Positions 24,361-35,925 of a stretch of DNA of 64,000 bases are shown piece by piece. The stretch is from NCBI GenBank assembly GCA_001972305.1, contig BDDD01001618.1:299599-363598 (forward strand). The letters are read 5' to 3'. The notes under the pieces were generated by a model. That model did not search any database and was not told where the DNA came from. It worked only from the letters and a program-made list of their open reading frames with translations. Position numbers and translations under genes: made by a program. Positions within the stretch are counted from its first letter, which is position 1. The number at the start of each line of letters is the position of its first letter. The stretch is from Cephalotus follicularis. Its lineage: Eukaryota > Streptophyta > Magnoliopsida > Oxalidales > Cephalotaceae.

Positions 24361-27300
24361 ATGCCTCGGAGAGTCACACGTTCCTCTATCCCTGGAGATT
24401 CCACCACACCCTCAGGATCTACGTATCCCAAGACAGACTCCATGGAGTTAGGGTCACGGGTGCAGGATATCGATGTTCCCAGTGCTAGTAAGGAAATTTG
24501 TTATGTCACGATATTTGACCTTAAACTGTTTTTCGTATTGTCGAAACTTTTTTGTTATATTTTGTTATATAAGTTTACAGTGAAACCTAACCATGTTTTT
24601 GAATTAGGTTCCCATCAGCGACGGATGAGGGGAGCTTGTAGGGGGGCGGACTTGCCCCCGCATGGGGTTAATTCTAGGCCTATTCGGCATATCATTCCCA
24701 ATGAGTAAGTGGCTAGTAATTTAAGTACATTTTTTTAAAACTAACCTACGATGTATGTGCTAATATTTGTTTAATTACATGTGTTTTAGGGAGATGGACG
24801 TGAAGAACACCATAGCGTCCATCGTCAAGAGAAGAATACTACAGCCATGGATCACGTGGAGCCAGTGGCCTGATTCAGAGAAGGAACTACTGTGGGAGAA
24901 GCTATTGGTGGGTAAAACTATTTCAATTTATCGTAAATATTATTTAGGTTTTTTTTACCCACTAATTGTTTTGACATTGATGTTTTGTAGGACTACTTCC
25001 AATTTCTTCCATCTAATGCACACAGCAGACTGTCATTCTATAGTTGCGTGCAGGAGAATTACCAAAAATTGATGCTTAACTATAGGAGGAAGGCAATGAC
25101 GAGCGCTGGGGTGCAGCAGATGAGCCCGGAGTGCATGTAGCATGGCCCTGCAGAGATACCACGACCAGTGTGGGATGAAATGGTGAACAGGTAGATGTCC
25201 GAGGATTTTCAAAAGCGGGCAAGAACAAATTTCGCCAATAGGGCGAACGAAGTACACACCACCTATATTGGCGGTAGTCACACGATGGAGAGACAGCTGC
25301 AGATTGGGGTAAGTAATAAACTAAATTTATGATTATGGTGATTAATAAACTTAATTTATGTTTCAAACTAATTCGAAATACCATTTGACTTGCAGGGGGA
25401 CAAGGGGAAACCGCCTGTGGATGTATACTACGAAACCCATCGGAAGGCGGGGGATGATACTCTTCCACCTCCTATTATAATGGAGAGGATGGTGAGTTAC
25501 AAGCTGAAATGAATATGTCAATTACCTTTTATATGCCAATCACTTAACTGATTAATCTTGTATTTTTTGTAGGAAAAGTACAGGGCTGCTGCCGAGCTGG
25601 ATACTGTGGAGGGGCCTGACGGTACTAGTGTGCCGGCTCCCTATGACGTCGTGACATGGACAGAGGCAGCTAGAGGTCCGCGGAAGGGCAAGATCCATGG
25701 ATTAGGGAACTACATGACTTCCACGAAGATGCTACCGCAAGCACTTCGAGGTACTCAGTCGGGAGTGGGAGGTCAGAGTCACCCATTCACTTTACAACCG
25801 TCACAGAGCAGCCCAGGACCGGACAGAGTCTTAGAGCTTAGCGACAAGATGGACCGGATGGATTCGAAGTGTAATAACTGGAAATTTTTGTAAATAAATA
25901 TATATGTATATAAATGTACAGTATTGGAGGAATAGTATTTCGGGCCCAAAATGCATTGTTAAGGTGTTAGAAATTGAAATGGCAATTTTGGGCCTTGAAT
26001 GAAATTATATGGAATTAGAATAAATGGAAATTGGGCTCTCAATTGTATTATTGTTATGGGCCAAAAGAAATGAATGGAAGAGGGAAGCGTACTGGGCCGT
26101 TCTCAGCAGCCCATAATGGTGAAACATTAACTAGAGAAGTGTAGAGAATTCTGGAGACTTCCATTTCTCATTATAAAATAGAAGGAAACGATGGGGACGG
26201 CTGATGGAAAAAAAAGGGAGAAGGAGACAATGCGAGGGAGCACTCTGGAGAGTTCTTGTCTTCCTATCTCTCCTTCCTTTAAATCCCGCGTTCTCAGCCT
26301 TAGAAAGACATGCATGAGGCATTCTGAAAGCAAAGGGAAATTATAGCTGTTGAGTTGAGTAAAAGGAGCAATGAAATAGAAGGAGCAATCGAAGAAATTG
26401 TGCTGAGCAGAGGAGTTGTGCGGAGCAGAGGGAAGCACTGCAATTTCGTCAAGTTGAGGTAGGATCTCCTACCAGCACTCCCTTGTAATTTTTAATTAAT
26501 ATAGTTGCCTTACTGTAGTGTAGAATGAATGCTTGAGAATGTAAGTATAGGTGTTCTACTCACCCCTGTAATATGGAGTACCCGAGATGCATATACACTG
26601 TGAAATGAAGAGGATAGGTTATACTGGAACTGTACATTATGTGCCCAAGCGTTGCACGGCGTCGTTTCCATCCAAGGCATACATCTGGGCATTCAAGGCA
26701 CGCATTCTAGCGTGCTAGCAACATCCCAGGCTTACTTTCTCCATGCATGCCGAGGACGCCTAGATGAATGCTCATTCTTCTAGCGCCAGTAGTGCACCAT
26801 AACCACTACACGTGCTGGTAACTCGAGGGACGCCATGCCTGCGCTTGGGAGGTTCCAAATGCCCGAGGTGAAACTCCCTAGGTGAAAAAGCATCCATGCA
26901 AGACGCCCGAGGACTCCATGCGCAGAGGACGCCATTGTTCTCTGCCATGCGCCCCGCTCCCTGCCCTAGCACTGGAGATGCACCAGTGCCGTTACCAAGG
27001 ACTTTGCCAAGGACGCAACAGTCTCATCATGCGTCCAAGGAAGTCATGCCATGCGTCCCAAGCATGGCATAGCACCGAAGCTCTTCCCTTTGGCGCCCTC
27101 GAGCTCTCCTCTGCCTTACACCGAGAATGCGCCAGAACAAAGTACCGCAGCCATGCTGCAACCACAGAGCTCGTCCTCTACTAACAACGCCAAACGCCCG
27201 AGGACCAAGTGCAGGAGACACCATCATCCACTTCCATACGTCCCAAGCGAGATGCTTCGCGCGCCATCGTTCTGGGTTATACAATGACGAGGATGAGCCC

Positions 27301-28610
27301 GACGCTAACATATAAACATCCTTGGCATGCATGCAGGCCAACCAAATGAGAAAGAGTGTAAGAGTTAGGCGTGGATGGTGCATTTTGCACAACATGCATG
27401 CTTTCACCCTCTTACTGAAACGGTGCGCTTCTTACAGGTTTTAGGTGCCAAAGTTATATACTGGAAATGATTTGGTGCGCCGTGAAGGAGAATAGTTGCT
27501 CTAGGTGTACGGGTGAACTGGGCAGAATAATATAGAATAATAAAGGCAGACCTCACCAAAATTGATAATAAAATGTTAGTGTACTGATAATGTTAGTATA
27601 ATGTAATGGACTGGATCACCGCTGAGATAAGCCCTACGGAGATCATCGATCGAGATGAGCTAGTAAGGCTATTTTGAGAGGACCTAATGGGTCACCAAAT
27701 TGAGCTAAACCAGGTGGGTCACCAAAATAGCCCAATGAATCACTGACCGAGATGAGCCAGCAGATCACCGATTGAGATAAACCAATGGATCACCGACCGA
27801 GATGAGCCACATTGACTGAACGATTATTATTGCATAATGAATATTTATTCCTCTCATCAGCCTTTAACGCCTAAAGTGCGTATACTGCTCTTCCTACAGC
27901 TGAGGACTTGAGGAACTGGTCTGCCTGAATTATAATGTTTGTTCCTCCCGGCTTCTCCACCTTTAACGTTCGGAGTGCGTTGTTGCTCCTCCTCAAGTGG
28001 GGATGCCGAGGAAGGATTTTATAATGACTGCTAATGATAGAACGGAAAATGGACTGTTAATGATTGACTGCTAATGATTGCGTAATGACTGGTAATGATC
28101 GTAATTCAATAAATAAATGCATTGTACTGTTCATTGGTGCATCTCTCACTGCACACATATTTATATCTGTTGCATCGCACTCCACACATGCATGGGTAGG
28201 GGTTCCTATACAACCAGTGGTTGCTGACCCACTGCATTTTTAATGTAATGGGTCAGGTACATGTGGAGCCTCGCAGCAAGCCGAAGACTGAACCAGAGTA
28301 AGTCTCCTCCTCCCAGTTACAGTTCGGCGATCTTGGAGTTTTATGATATGATTGTATAATGACCCGTCGGTCTGTGGCAGAGCTATTGTTTAAATAATGT
28401 TGTATAAAATGGGTTTTATCCACGAATTTTTATTGTTTATTGATTTTCCGCATGTATTATTATATTGATTAAATGTTTTTAATTTCTCTCAATTTACTGA
28501 ATGATACTGTTAGTAGCGCGTCAATCCTTGGGGGTTGGCCCTTAGGTTTGGGGCGTTACATGAAGTTGGAGGCTTTTATAGCTCAGATGATGCAGATGAT
28601 GGGGTCTTAG
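24361..28610 (+). pseudogene. Second CACTA gene (Transposase_24 / Ptta-En-Spm family)
   Basis: This is the partner gene of TNP2 in plant CACTA elements, comparable to the subterminal-repeat-binding TNPA product. The start is MPRRVTRSS at 24,361. Later blocks include VKRRILQPWITWSQWPD, YFQFLPSNAHSRLSFYSCV, GDKGKPPVDVYYETHRKAG, EKYRAAAELD and KMDRMDSK. Exons are joined by GT-AG introns; donors include GTAAGG near 24,490 and GTAAGT near 24,706, 25,310 and a GTGAGT near 25,492. Two in-frame stops lie near 25,138 and 25,192. A solo LTR interrupts the last exon; the frame resumes at 28,565 as KLEAFIAQMMQMMGS and ends at 28,610. Confidence 0.75.
25865..28565 (+). mobile_element. Solo LTR, long-LTR Gypsy type (LTR-A)
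   Basis: This 2,691-bp unit (25,870-28,560) begins TGTAATAAC and ends GGGGCGTTACA. It is flanked by CGAAG and TGAAG, a 5-bp target duplication with one difference. It contains no gag or pol. A TATAAAATA box near 26,172 and the tail block CCAGTGGTTGCTGACCCA mark the plus orientation; the tail block is shared with the LTRs at 31-38 kb. The middle (26,640-27,300) is rich in GACGCC and CCGAGG words. GATCACCGACCGAGATGAG units repeat at 27,613-27,805. Long, TG..CA-ended LTRs with GGGGYGTKACA ends fit the Del/Tekay chromovirus group; this family call is inference. Confidence 0.75.
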
Positions 28611-28904
28611 TCCACACGCACACCATCTGATCATCGTTCACTGCGGACTCGGCACCCCCCCTTCCAGCCATCCGCAGACTCGGACAATAGCGATGACTAG
28701 TCGTAGTTTGTTGTATTTGACATATTCTAACACTGTTTGTAAACATATTTGATACATTACCCTTTTTATATATATGCTGACAAAGCTTATGTACATTGTT
28801 TTGTTAGTTAAGAATGAATGAAATGTGTCTACTGCTGAGAATTATGAAATATAAACTGTTATTGTGGCTACTGCTGAAATGAATTACAGGTTTTGCTTGG
28901 AGTT
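28611..28904. other. CACTA 3' untranslated region
   Basis: Non-coding DNA between the stop of the second CACTA gene and the subterminal repeats. It contains an AT-rich stretch but no clear signal. Confidence 0.5.
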
Positions 28905-29307
28905 TAGGGCATAGATTCTGCTGATAGTTCCGTCAGTAGAATCTGTAGAATTGCAAGGGCATGGCGAGGGCATAGCGAGGGCTAGGTAAGGGCATTCTGC
29001 AGCAAACATACACGGCGATGGTGGCGAGGAGTTAAGCAGTCCGAGGAGATGACGGCGAGGGGATGTTGCCCTAGCAATACCCTCTCCATGGAGAGGGTAT
29101 ACCGAGGGTATGACCTACCCTCACCATGGAGAGGGTATTATGGCGAGGGGAGCCTGCCCTAGCCATACCCTCTCTGTGGCGAGGGCAGTATATGGTGAGG
29201 GGACTCCACCCTCGCTGTACCCTCGCCATGCCCTCGCCGTAAGGGCTTGCGAGGAAGAATTTGGCGAGGGGAAGTGCCCTCGCCGTAGCCCCTTTTTTTT
29301 TATAGTG
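28905..29307 (+). repeat. CACTA right subterminal repeats and inverted terminus
   Basis: At least twelve copies of GGCGAGGG/CCCTCGCC or the variant ACCCTC.CCATGGAGAGGGT occur in both orientations over 400 bp, ending in the terminus at 29,301-29,307. In characterised CACTA elements such motifs bind the TNPA-class protein. The motif density contrasts sharply with the AT-rich flank. The 3 bases after the terminus (AAT) would be the target duplication. Confidence 0.8.
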
Positions 29308-29310
29308 AAT

Positions 29311-29690
29311 CTTTCACTTAAATAATCAACATTCAATTTACAATCATTTAATCGATTAACAATATTCACTTGGTAGTAGGAATGTACAAAACATATCCTA
29401 ATAAGGATGATAATCCTTGAAAAAACCTATCATAATCTATTTAAGTATATCCACAAGTTCTAAAGAACTGTCTGGCTAAGCGTTGATGCTTCGAATGTAA
29501 GCGTCATCGCTTAGACCTGCAGTTCTTTAGAACTTGCTTTATATCCTTAAATGGATTACAATAGGTTTTTCCAAGGATTATCATCCTTATTAGGATTTAT
29601 TTTGTACATTCCTACTGCCAAGTGAATTATTATTAATTGATTAAATGATTGTAAATTGAATGATGATTATTTAAGTGGAGAACTGTAAAC
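29311..29690. repeat. 380-bp near-perfect foldback (hairpin)
   Basis: The left arm (about 29,316-29,477) and right arm (about 29,520-29,680) are reverse complements for roughly 160 bp with few mismatches. Shared blocks are CACTTAAATAATCA, TTCAATTTACAATCATTTAAT, GTAGGAATGTACAAAA, CCTAATAAGGATGATAATCC and AAGTTCTAAAGAACTG. The 40-bp loop is itself a near-palindrome built from CTAAGCGTTGATGCTT and AAGCGTCATCGCTTAG. It abuts the CACTA terminus directly. It could be a MITE or a hairpin-RNA locus, and it has no coding sequence. Confidence 0.8.
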
Positions 29691-29699
29691 TTTAATCTT

Positions 29700-30519
29700 T
29701 AATACAAGTATATCAATTAGATAATTTTGTACTCAAGGAGTCGATATTCATCCCATGACGTCAACATCCAAGAGTTTAGCATCGGTTCATACCTTGAGAA
29801 TGCCGATATGTTTACCTATATGGTTTTAAATAGAAAATAGACAATTTCGAGAAATGGATGATTTTTACTAAACCATTTTTAAGGGCTTTGCAGCTCATTG
29901 GCCAAGAATGGATTTGTAAACAAATTTTATTGGTTTTGTCGTTAATCGACTATGGTTAGCTTTTGACAAACAGTTAAACCTTACAATTTAATTGTATGAG
30001 TATTGAAATGATTGAATAATGGAATGATATCGATTGATTGTTTGAACCTATTAGAGTGACTTCGTAGTAGCTTCCAGCAGGCATGTTAGGCGTTGAATTT
30101 TGTTCGACCGATCACTCTGTCTAGTTAGTTACTTTCCTTGATTGCCTTTTCCTCACACTGGTTGATTCCACGTGTACTAGTTGAGCACCTTTGGGCACTA
30201 TCCACCAGTAACTAGACCTAGTTGAGCACCTGTGAACACTATTCATCAATAACTACGGTATCTAGTCGAGACACTATGGGCACTATCCATAGGCAACTAG
30301 ATCTCTAAACCTAACACTTGGCTCTATCTCCTTAGGGCTTAGACGTTGTTATTGTACTAGGGATCATTAATAAGCTCTATAGATATGAGCGAGTATGTTC
30401 GCACACTTGATATGGATTGTCTGATAAATTTATGCATAAGATTGTACGGTTAGGCCTTATCACGTATATAATAGGTATGGACAGTTGTCATATGGATGAT
30501 CGACCATAATTGACATTGA

Positions 30520-30559
<40 letters not shown>

Positions 30560-31060
30560 ATAAACTGTACACTTCATTGTATATATTTAGTTTTTCTATT
30601 AGTTTCATTAGCTAACCCATTTCATGGACTATGTGTTCCATAAATGAGGGATCAGTTAGGGATGGAAATAAGTAGTGAAGCAATGATACGGTGATGGGAT
30701 TTTCGTGGTATTACGAACTTCGAGAAAAGTGCTTTATTGTATCTTATTGTTTCACTTATGAGACAGTGTATTGATCAGTTGTGTGTTCAGAATTGTATTT
30801 GTATTCAGAGAGTATTGTGCCAGTTTTATATTCCGATTCAGTTATAGAGATGATTATTGTTAATGGAACAGATACTTGTAACATATTTGAATGTCAGTTG
30901 TCCTTTGAGTTAAGGTAATTTGAATTGATAGTTTCTGCCTATGGCTATTGATTGAAAAGTTTTAAATTATAACATATTTTGGATAATTATACTAGGTTAA
31001 GGATAGATCGAATGAACAGAATGTCTCGACTCGCGTCTTGGGGCAACCTGAGGCATGACA
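29700..31060 (+). mobile_element. LTR-like remnant
   Basis: The right end reads TTGGGGCAACCTGAGGCATGACA, in the style of the long LTRs nearby. AACCCATTTCATGGACTATG with TGAGGGATCAG parallels their GACCCATT..ATGGGTCAG block. Three copies of GAGCACCTTTGGGCACTATCCA-like units lie at 30,178-30,300. No clear left end or target duplication is visible; the left part may have been lost where the foldback and CACTA lie. Treated as a truncated fossil LTR. Confidence 0.45.
30523..30556. repeat. (AT)17 microsatellite
   Basis: Seventeen uninterrupted AT units inside the LTR-like remnant. Confidence 0.95.
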
Positions 31061-31435
31061 CTTAGCACATGGAACCCACAAAATTCATCACAGAATTTTA
31101 AACAAATGGAGCTCTATCAGTTTCTACTTTTAATTATTTTTCAAGTCCATAAATAAAAAAAGTAATTCTTTATATTTCTTATTTAAATAAATGTTTTCTA
31201 CTTTTTACCAAACTTTTACAAATTTAAATAGTTGTGGTATGTATTGGTTCACTGTAAATACAACTCAAAAACTCTAATCGTCTCGTCCATGGTCTAGTAG
31301 CTTAGTAACATTGCTCTCACTCTTACAAGTGAGAAATCCAAATCCTCAAAAACGTGATTAGTCTCATTTATCTTTCCCTTGACAATATTAAAAAAAAAAC
31401 TCTAAGCGTTTCCTCTTTTTCTTATCAATCTTTCC
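31061..31435. other. AT-rich spacer with SINE-like patch
   Basis: Non-coding. At 31,290-31,345, GGTCTAGTAGCTTAGTAACATTG followed by GAGAAATCCAAATCCTC loosely resembles tRNA-derived SINE A and B boxes. Too degenerate for a firm call. Confidence 0.3.
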
Positions 31436-33359
31436 TCAAATGTCAAACCCCGAACCGTGGGAAAACCCTACAATTCGACACGTGGCAAACCGCCCGTATA
31501 AACCCTCAATATCATTATAGCATACATCCATAAATTCGCTATAGTTTAAAACTTTAATCCATAATCATGCATGCAGAAACATCCATCCAACATTTGTGCA
31601 GATACGCCCAACTATATACATAACATCATAATATATCAGAGGCACTGCCACAAGCCGGAAGGTCAACAACAATTCTTATACATTCCGAATCTCATATAAG
31701 GTAGATAAACAAAAACTAGACTTCATCTAGAACCGGAGCTCCTGCTCTGCAAACTGTCCCATCCGCTCACTTCAAGGCATCCTCGATACTCGGACCTAGA
31801 TGTTGTGCCCATTTCGTGAATGGGTCAGCCAAACACAACCATGTAGGTAATACTATACGCAAAGAAGTGAATATGTATATACAGTTATATATGCATGGCA
31901 TGTGAAATGCATGAATTCCAATTGTGGACAACGTTAGTACATTAACCGTCCCTAAGCGGTGGCGCACATAACGAGTCCTAACCATACAATTTATCATCCA
32001 TACACCCTAGGTCTACAAACAATCCGTCAATCAATTTGTAACCATACATAGGTACAAACAATCCGTAGGGTCTAAGTACTCATCTGCCTCTCCGGCCCGA
32101 GATAGTACCCCAACCGTCTATACACCCTTCGTGTCATAGCCGTGTGGGATCGAGATAACACTGACCACATTTTCCGTACTGTACCGTAATACTAGTCCCC
32201 GTAGGTTTTAGCCTATAATATCTATTCACCGTGTCCGTTCCGTACCATATCCATCCACAATGCGGTGCCCCATACGTTCACCCTTAAAGGGATGGATTAT
32301 TCAAGTTCCGTACAATGTGGTCTATCACCCATAACCTTCATCACGGAAATGAATATTATGAATGGGTTATCTCATCGAGTCTCAACCATAACAATCATAT
32401 AGAACCTGTAACCCGTGACCGTATAACCGTTGAAATGATAAGGACCTAAAATAAAGGATCACGTAGGATCCATCCGTCAAAACCATTTTTCGTAATCGCA
32501 TTCCGTAAGTGATTCCAAAACCGTTTTTCGTTTCTTGGTCCCTATCAAAGTTATGAAAACAATGGAGAGGAAGCCCAACTAGGATATTGTTGTGAATGGT
32601 AATCCATCCCCGTATATAGAATCAGACCAAAGGGTGTTAAATGTGCAAATAAATTTTTTTTTGATCAATAAGCAGCGGAAGTTAAAACCTCTAACACCAA
32701 GAAACAGGTCCAATTCAAGGAATATCACAGGTCGCAAGGAACACCACATCAATTGCACAATTGAATTGGCATCACACAAGCATGCAATTGTGATGCACTA
32801 AATACAAAGAGAATGATAGCAGGACAATAACAAATGGTGATGGCTCTTTCGTCTTTGCTGCTACTTGCTTGAGTAGACTACCCTCAAGCGTTGAGTACCT
32901 CCAAGCCACTGAGAACTTTCTGCTCCAAACACCACGTTCAAAAAACGTCAACAGTCATTGTTCTCCAAAATTAAGTCTTTGTTTTGTTCTAACAATGCCG
33001 CACTCAACACTCTCTAATCATGATCACGTAGGATGCATTGAACTTGACAAAGATAGTCAATCACAATCCACCCTACGTTAGCTCCAAGTTTGGTGAACTA
33101 ATCAGAGAAGGGACTGCCCAAGTGTTGGACTCGCTCACACCAGCAATTTCACACTATGTTTTTATGCCAGCAGATAGCGCACGAAGTTGCACGCACCAGC
33201 ACCCATCATTCATGCACAATCACATTGTTTCCTCTAAGGAAACCTTTTCCCATGATCCCGACGTGCTCCCCTCAATTTTATGATAAGAGAAAATCGTTGA
33301 GAGTGGGAGAGAGGTCGTGTGCACGTCTCGTGCCCATGTAGGGTACCCACGTTAACACA

Positions 33360-35841
33360 CTAAGTGTGAGCCCTAGATATTTTTATGTGTACGGATTGAC
33401 ATGTATTTTGCTAATATCGATATGGTATTGTACAATATTGTACTTATGGGTGGCATCGAATGTATATTATATATACTATTTTCTATTTTTATGCCTGTTT
33501 ATGGGTAGGAGAGGTTCTGTAGAACCTGATCGCTATTTGTGAGATTTTCGCCTAAGGGAGTCTATTCCTATATATAGGCGGTTCAGTTCATTCTCAATTC
33601 ACTTCTCAGTTCCCTTAAAGAGATAGAGTGAGTTAGAGAGAGGGTGGGCGAAATCAAGCAAACAAGGAGTCTATGAAATCGTAGCGGCATATACAACCTG
33701 AAGAGAGAAGCGGAATATGGATTCTAGCAACCTATTCTCGGTTCTCAACTAATTAAGGTAGGTCATACTTATGCTCCATTCTCCTTATATGGATGGATTT
33801 GCATGGTTTTGTGTTTATGGACAGTTTCATATATGCTAGATGGATGGACTAGGGTAAGCGATATGGTTAGAAATGGATTAAATGGGAGATTTGAGGGAAA
33901 TTGAAGGATTTGGAGCTTTTTGCCCAATTCCCGTTTCTCTCTCAATCTAAGAGTTATAGATATGGTTTTAAAGTGTTTTAAAGCTGTTTTTGAGTTTCTA
34001 TTGATGGTTGAAGCTTATGGCTTCCTTTGTTTGAATTAAAAACAGTTTTTATGGATTTTGAGGGGTTTTTGGGCGATTTTTACAGTTGACAGCAGCCCAG
34101 GGCATCAATGTGTTCTTCATGCGCGTTGACGTTCTTGAGTGCCAGGGCATCGACGTTTTCCAGTTAAGCAACAACGCCTAGGTGTCTTTGCGTGGGTGTG
34201 CCATTCTGTGCAGCACGTCAACACCATAAGGGAAGGGGATATAAGCGTCGACGCCTTCGGTAAGTGTTGACACCTTATGTGTTACCAATAGTTGACGTTT
34301 AGCGCATGCGTCGACGCTCAAGGCACAATGCCTTAGGCGTCAATGCCTAGTGCAAAGCGTCGACGCTTAGACGTTACACGTCGATGCGTAAACTTTACAC
34401 GTCAACGCCTAAAGCCCCTGTCTAGTTTAGCCAAATTTTACGGTTTTCAACCCAAATGATCTTCTCTCCAAACGGATTCCATAGGACGCCTCCCTAAGTC
34501 CTTGTAGCCTATGGAAATTCTCTTTTAGCACTTTTAAACTTCGAAAAATCAATCTTTAAAGAAGATTTCATAAAGGAAAAGGGTTTTTATATAAATGGTT
34601 TTCAAGAATTGTTAGGATACTCAATTGAGGTATCTGGACGCGGATATCCTAATTAGACTTTCTTTCCATTGTTTTCAACTACGATAGAGGCCAATAAAAA
34701 GGGAAATGGTTTATGGAAAAAAGGTTGGAAATGGTTTTTAAATGGTTTTGATGGATGGATCCTATGTGTTCATTTATGGTAGGTCCATATCTTTTAAATG
34801 GAATATGGTTATGGTTTAAGGGTATGGTATGACTATGGCTGTTGATTGTTATGCTTGCGACCTTCTGGGATAACCCATTCATAATCTTCATTTCCGTCAT
34901 GAAGCATTATGGATGTAGGTCACATATTAGGGTTATCAATGGATCGTACAGGTCTCCTTCTCGGTAGATTGTACAGGTCCCCATCAGGGGCTAGTACCTT
35001 CGGGAGTAGTAGTAGGGTTATCGGTGGATCGTACAGGTCTCCTTAGAGGTAGATCGTACAAGTCCCCATCAGAGGATGGTACCTTCGGGTATACGCATTT
35101 TGACAGGGATATGTGGCTACGAAGAGTGCATGGTTGGTGGAGGTACTATCTCGGGCCGGAGAGGCAGAGACGTACTTGACCCTATGGATTGATTGTTCCC
35201 ATGGTATGGTTATGGATGGTTTTATGGAGTGTCTACAGGCCTATGACCTTTGATATGATGTTAGGACTGGTGAAGTACACCACTGCTTAGGGACGGTTGG
35301 TGTACTGGAGCGGTCCATACTTGGCTTTCATGCATATGTCATGCCATGCATACAGGGTTATTCTATTGCACGCATATAATACTATTATATTGTTGCATTA
35401 CATGGCACATCATTATTATCTGTTGCATATCATTGCATAGAATATTGTATTACCAACTCGACCAGTGGTCGCTGACCCATTCTCATAATGGGTCAGGCTA
35501 AGGTTCAGGTGAAGCTTCGAGGTGTTGGAAGGGATGGATGGCAGCGCGGGATTCTTCTTGCAGCACAGTTCCCGATCTCTACCTTGTATTTATGGGTTGG
35601 ACATGTATAAGAGACAAGTATTATTCAGCTATTGACCTGTCAGCCTGTGTCAGTGCATAAGATGTTTATACAGCATGATGTGTTTATGGATTGGCTTTTC
35701 TACATGGATTTGATATTATCTTCCGCATGCATATGGTGCTTAAAGTTTTAAATTTTATGGTATTTTTCATGGATAGTATGGATGGACTTGTCACGTCTTG
35801 AGCCTTGGGTTCTTCCTTGGGGTTCGGGGTGTGACACTAAG
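33360..35841 (+). mobile_element. Third-level solo LTR (LTR-B), same family as LTR-C
   Basis: It is 33,365-35,836 (2,472 bp), beginning TGTGAGCCCTAG and ending GGTTCGGGGTGTGACA, with a perfect CTAAG target duplication (33,360-33,364 and 35,837-35,841). A CCTATATATAGGCGG promoter block lies near 33,570 with a CT-rich start-site region. A palindrome array lies at 34,085-34,420. An 85-bp repeat (ATCGTACAGGTCTCC) occurs twice from 34,930. The CCAGTGGTCGCTGACCCATT tail block is at 35,463. No gag or pol is present. The insertion point is within the GCGTCGACGC array of LTR-X. Confidence 0.85.
34085..34420. repeat. Palindrome array in LTR-B
   Basis: About ten degenerate units occur here, including AAGCGTCGACGCTTA, GCGTCGACGCTCA, GGCGTCAATGCC, CACGTCGATGCG and CACGTCAACGCC. 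Typical spacing is 20-35 bp. Confidence 0.8.
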
Positions 35842-35925
35842 CGTCGACGCTTTCTCTAAAGGCGTCGACGCTTTGACAGGCCAAGCGTCAACGCCTTCTC
35901 CAAAGGCGTCGACGCTTAGAGATGA
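35840..35925. repeat. Palindrome array in LTR-X
   Basis: Five units of GCGTCGACGCTT, GGCGTCGACGCTT or GCGTCAACGCC occur in 86 bp. LTR-B inserted exactly at the first unit. Confidence 0.85.

Larger units (their letters stand above)
19690..29307 (+). mobile_element. CACTA (En/Spm) DNA transposon, decayed
   Basis: The right terminus is clear: the plus strand ends in CTTTTTTTTTATAGTG, whose complement reads CACTATAAAAAAAA followed by a GGCGAGGGC-rich subterminal zone. The element carries the two genes usual for plant CACTA elements: a TNP2-type transposase and a second Transposase_24-like gene. The leader at about 19,985-20,430 (TAGATTCCCGTTCATG, then GTCTAGTTCGGACAG) is typical of such elements. 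The left terminus is not found. A GTCGAGGGCAT word at 19,699 may be the last trace of its subterminal repeats, so the left boundary is an estimate. A solo LTR at 25,870-28,560 lies inside it. Confidence 0.85.

Noticed and set aside
26882-27407. Overlapping open frames of 60-126 codons on both strands
   Set aside because: They lie in the GC-rich repeat zone of a solo LTR, overlap on both strands, and have no recognisable domain. Open frames arise by chance in GC-rich DNA.
34085-34420. CRISPR-like array
   Set aside because: Units are degenerate palindromes of 10-16 bp with irregular spacing, in LTRs of a plant genome. There is no constant repeat, no uniform spacer length and no cas gene.
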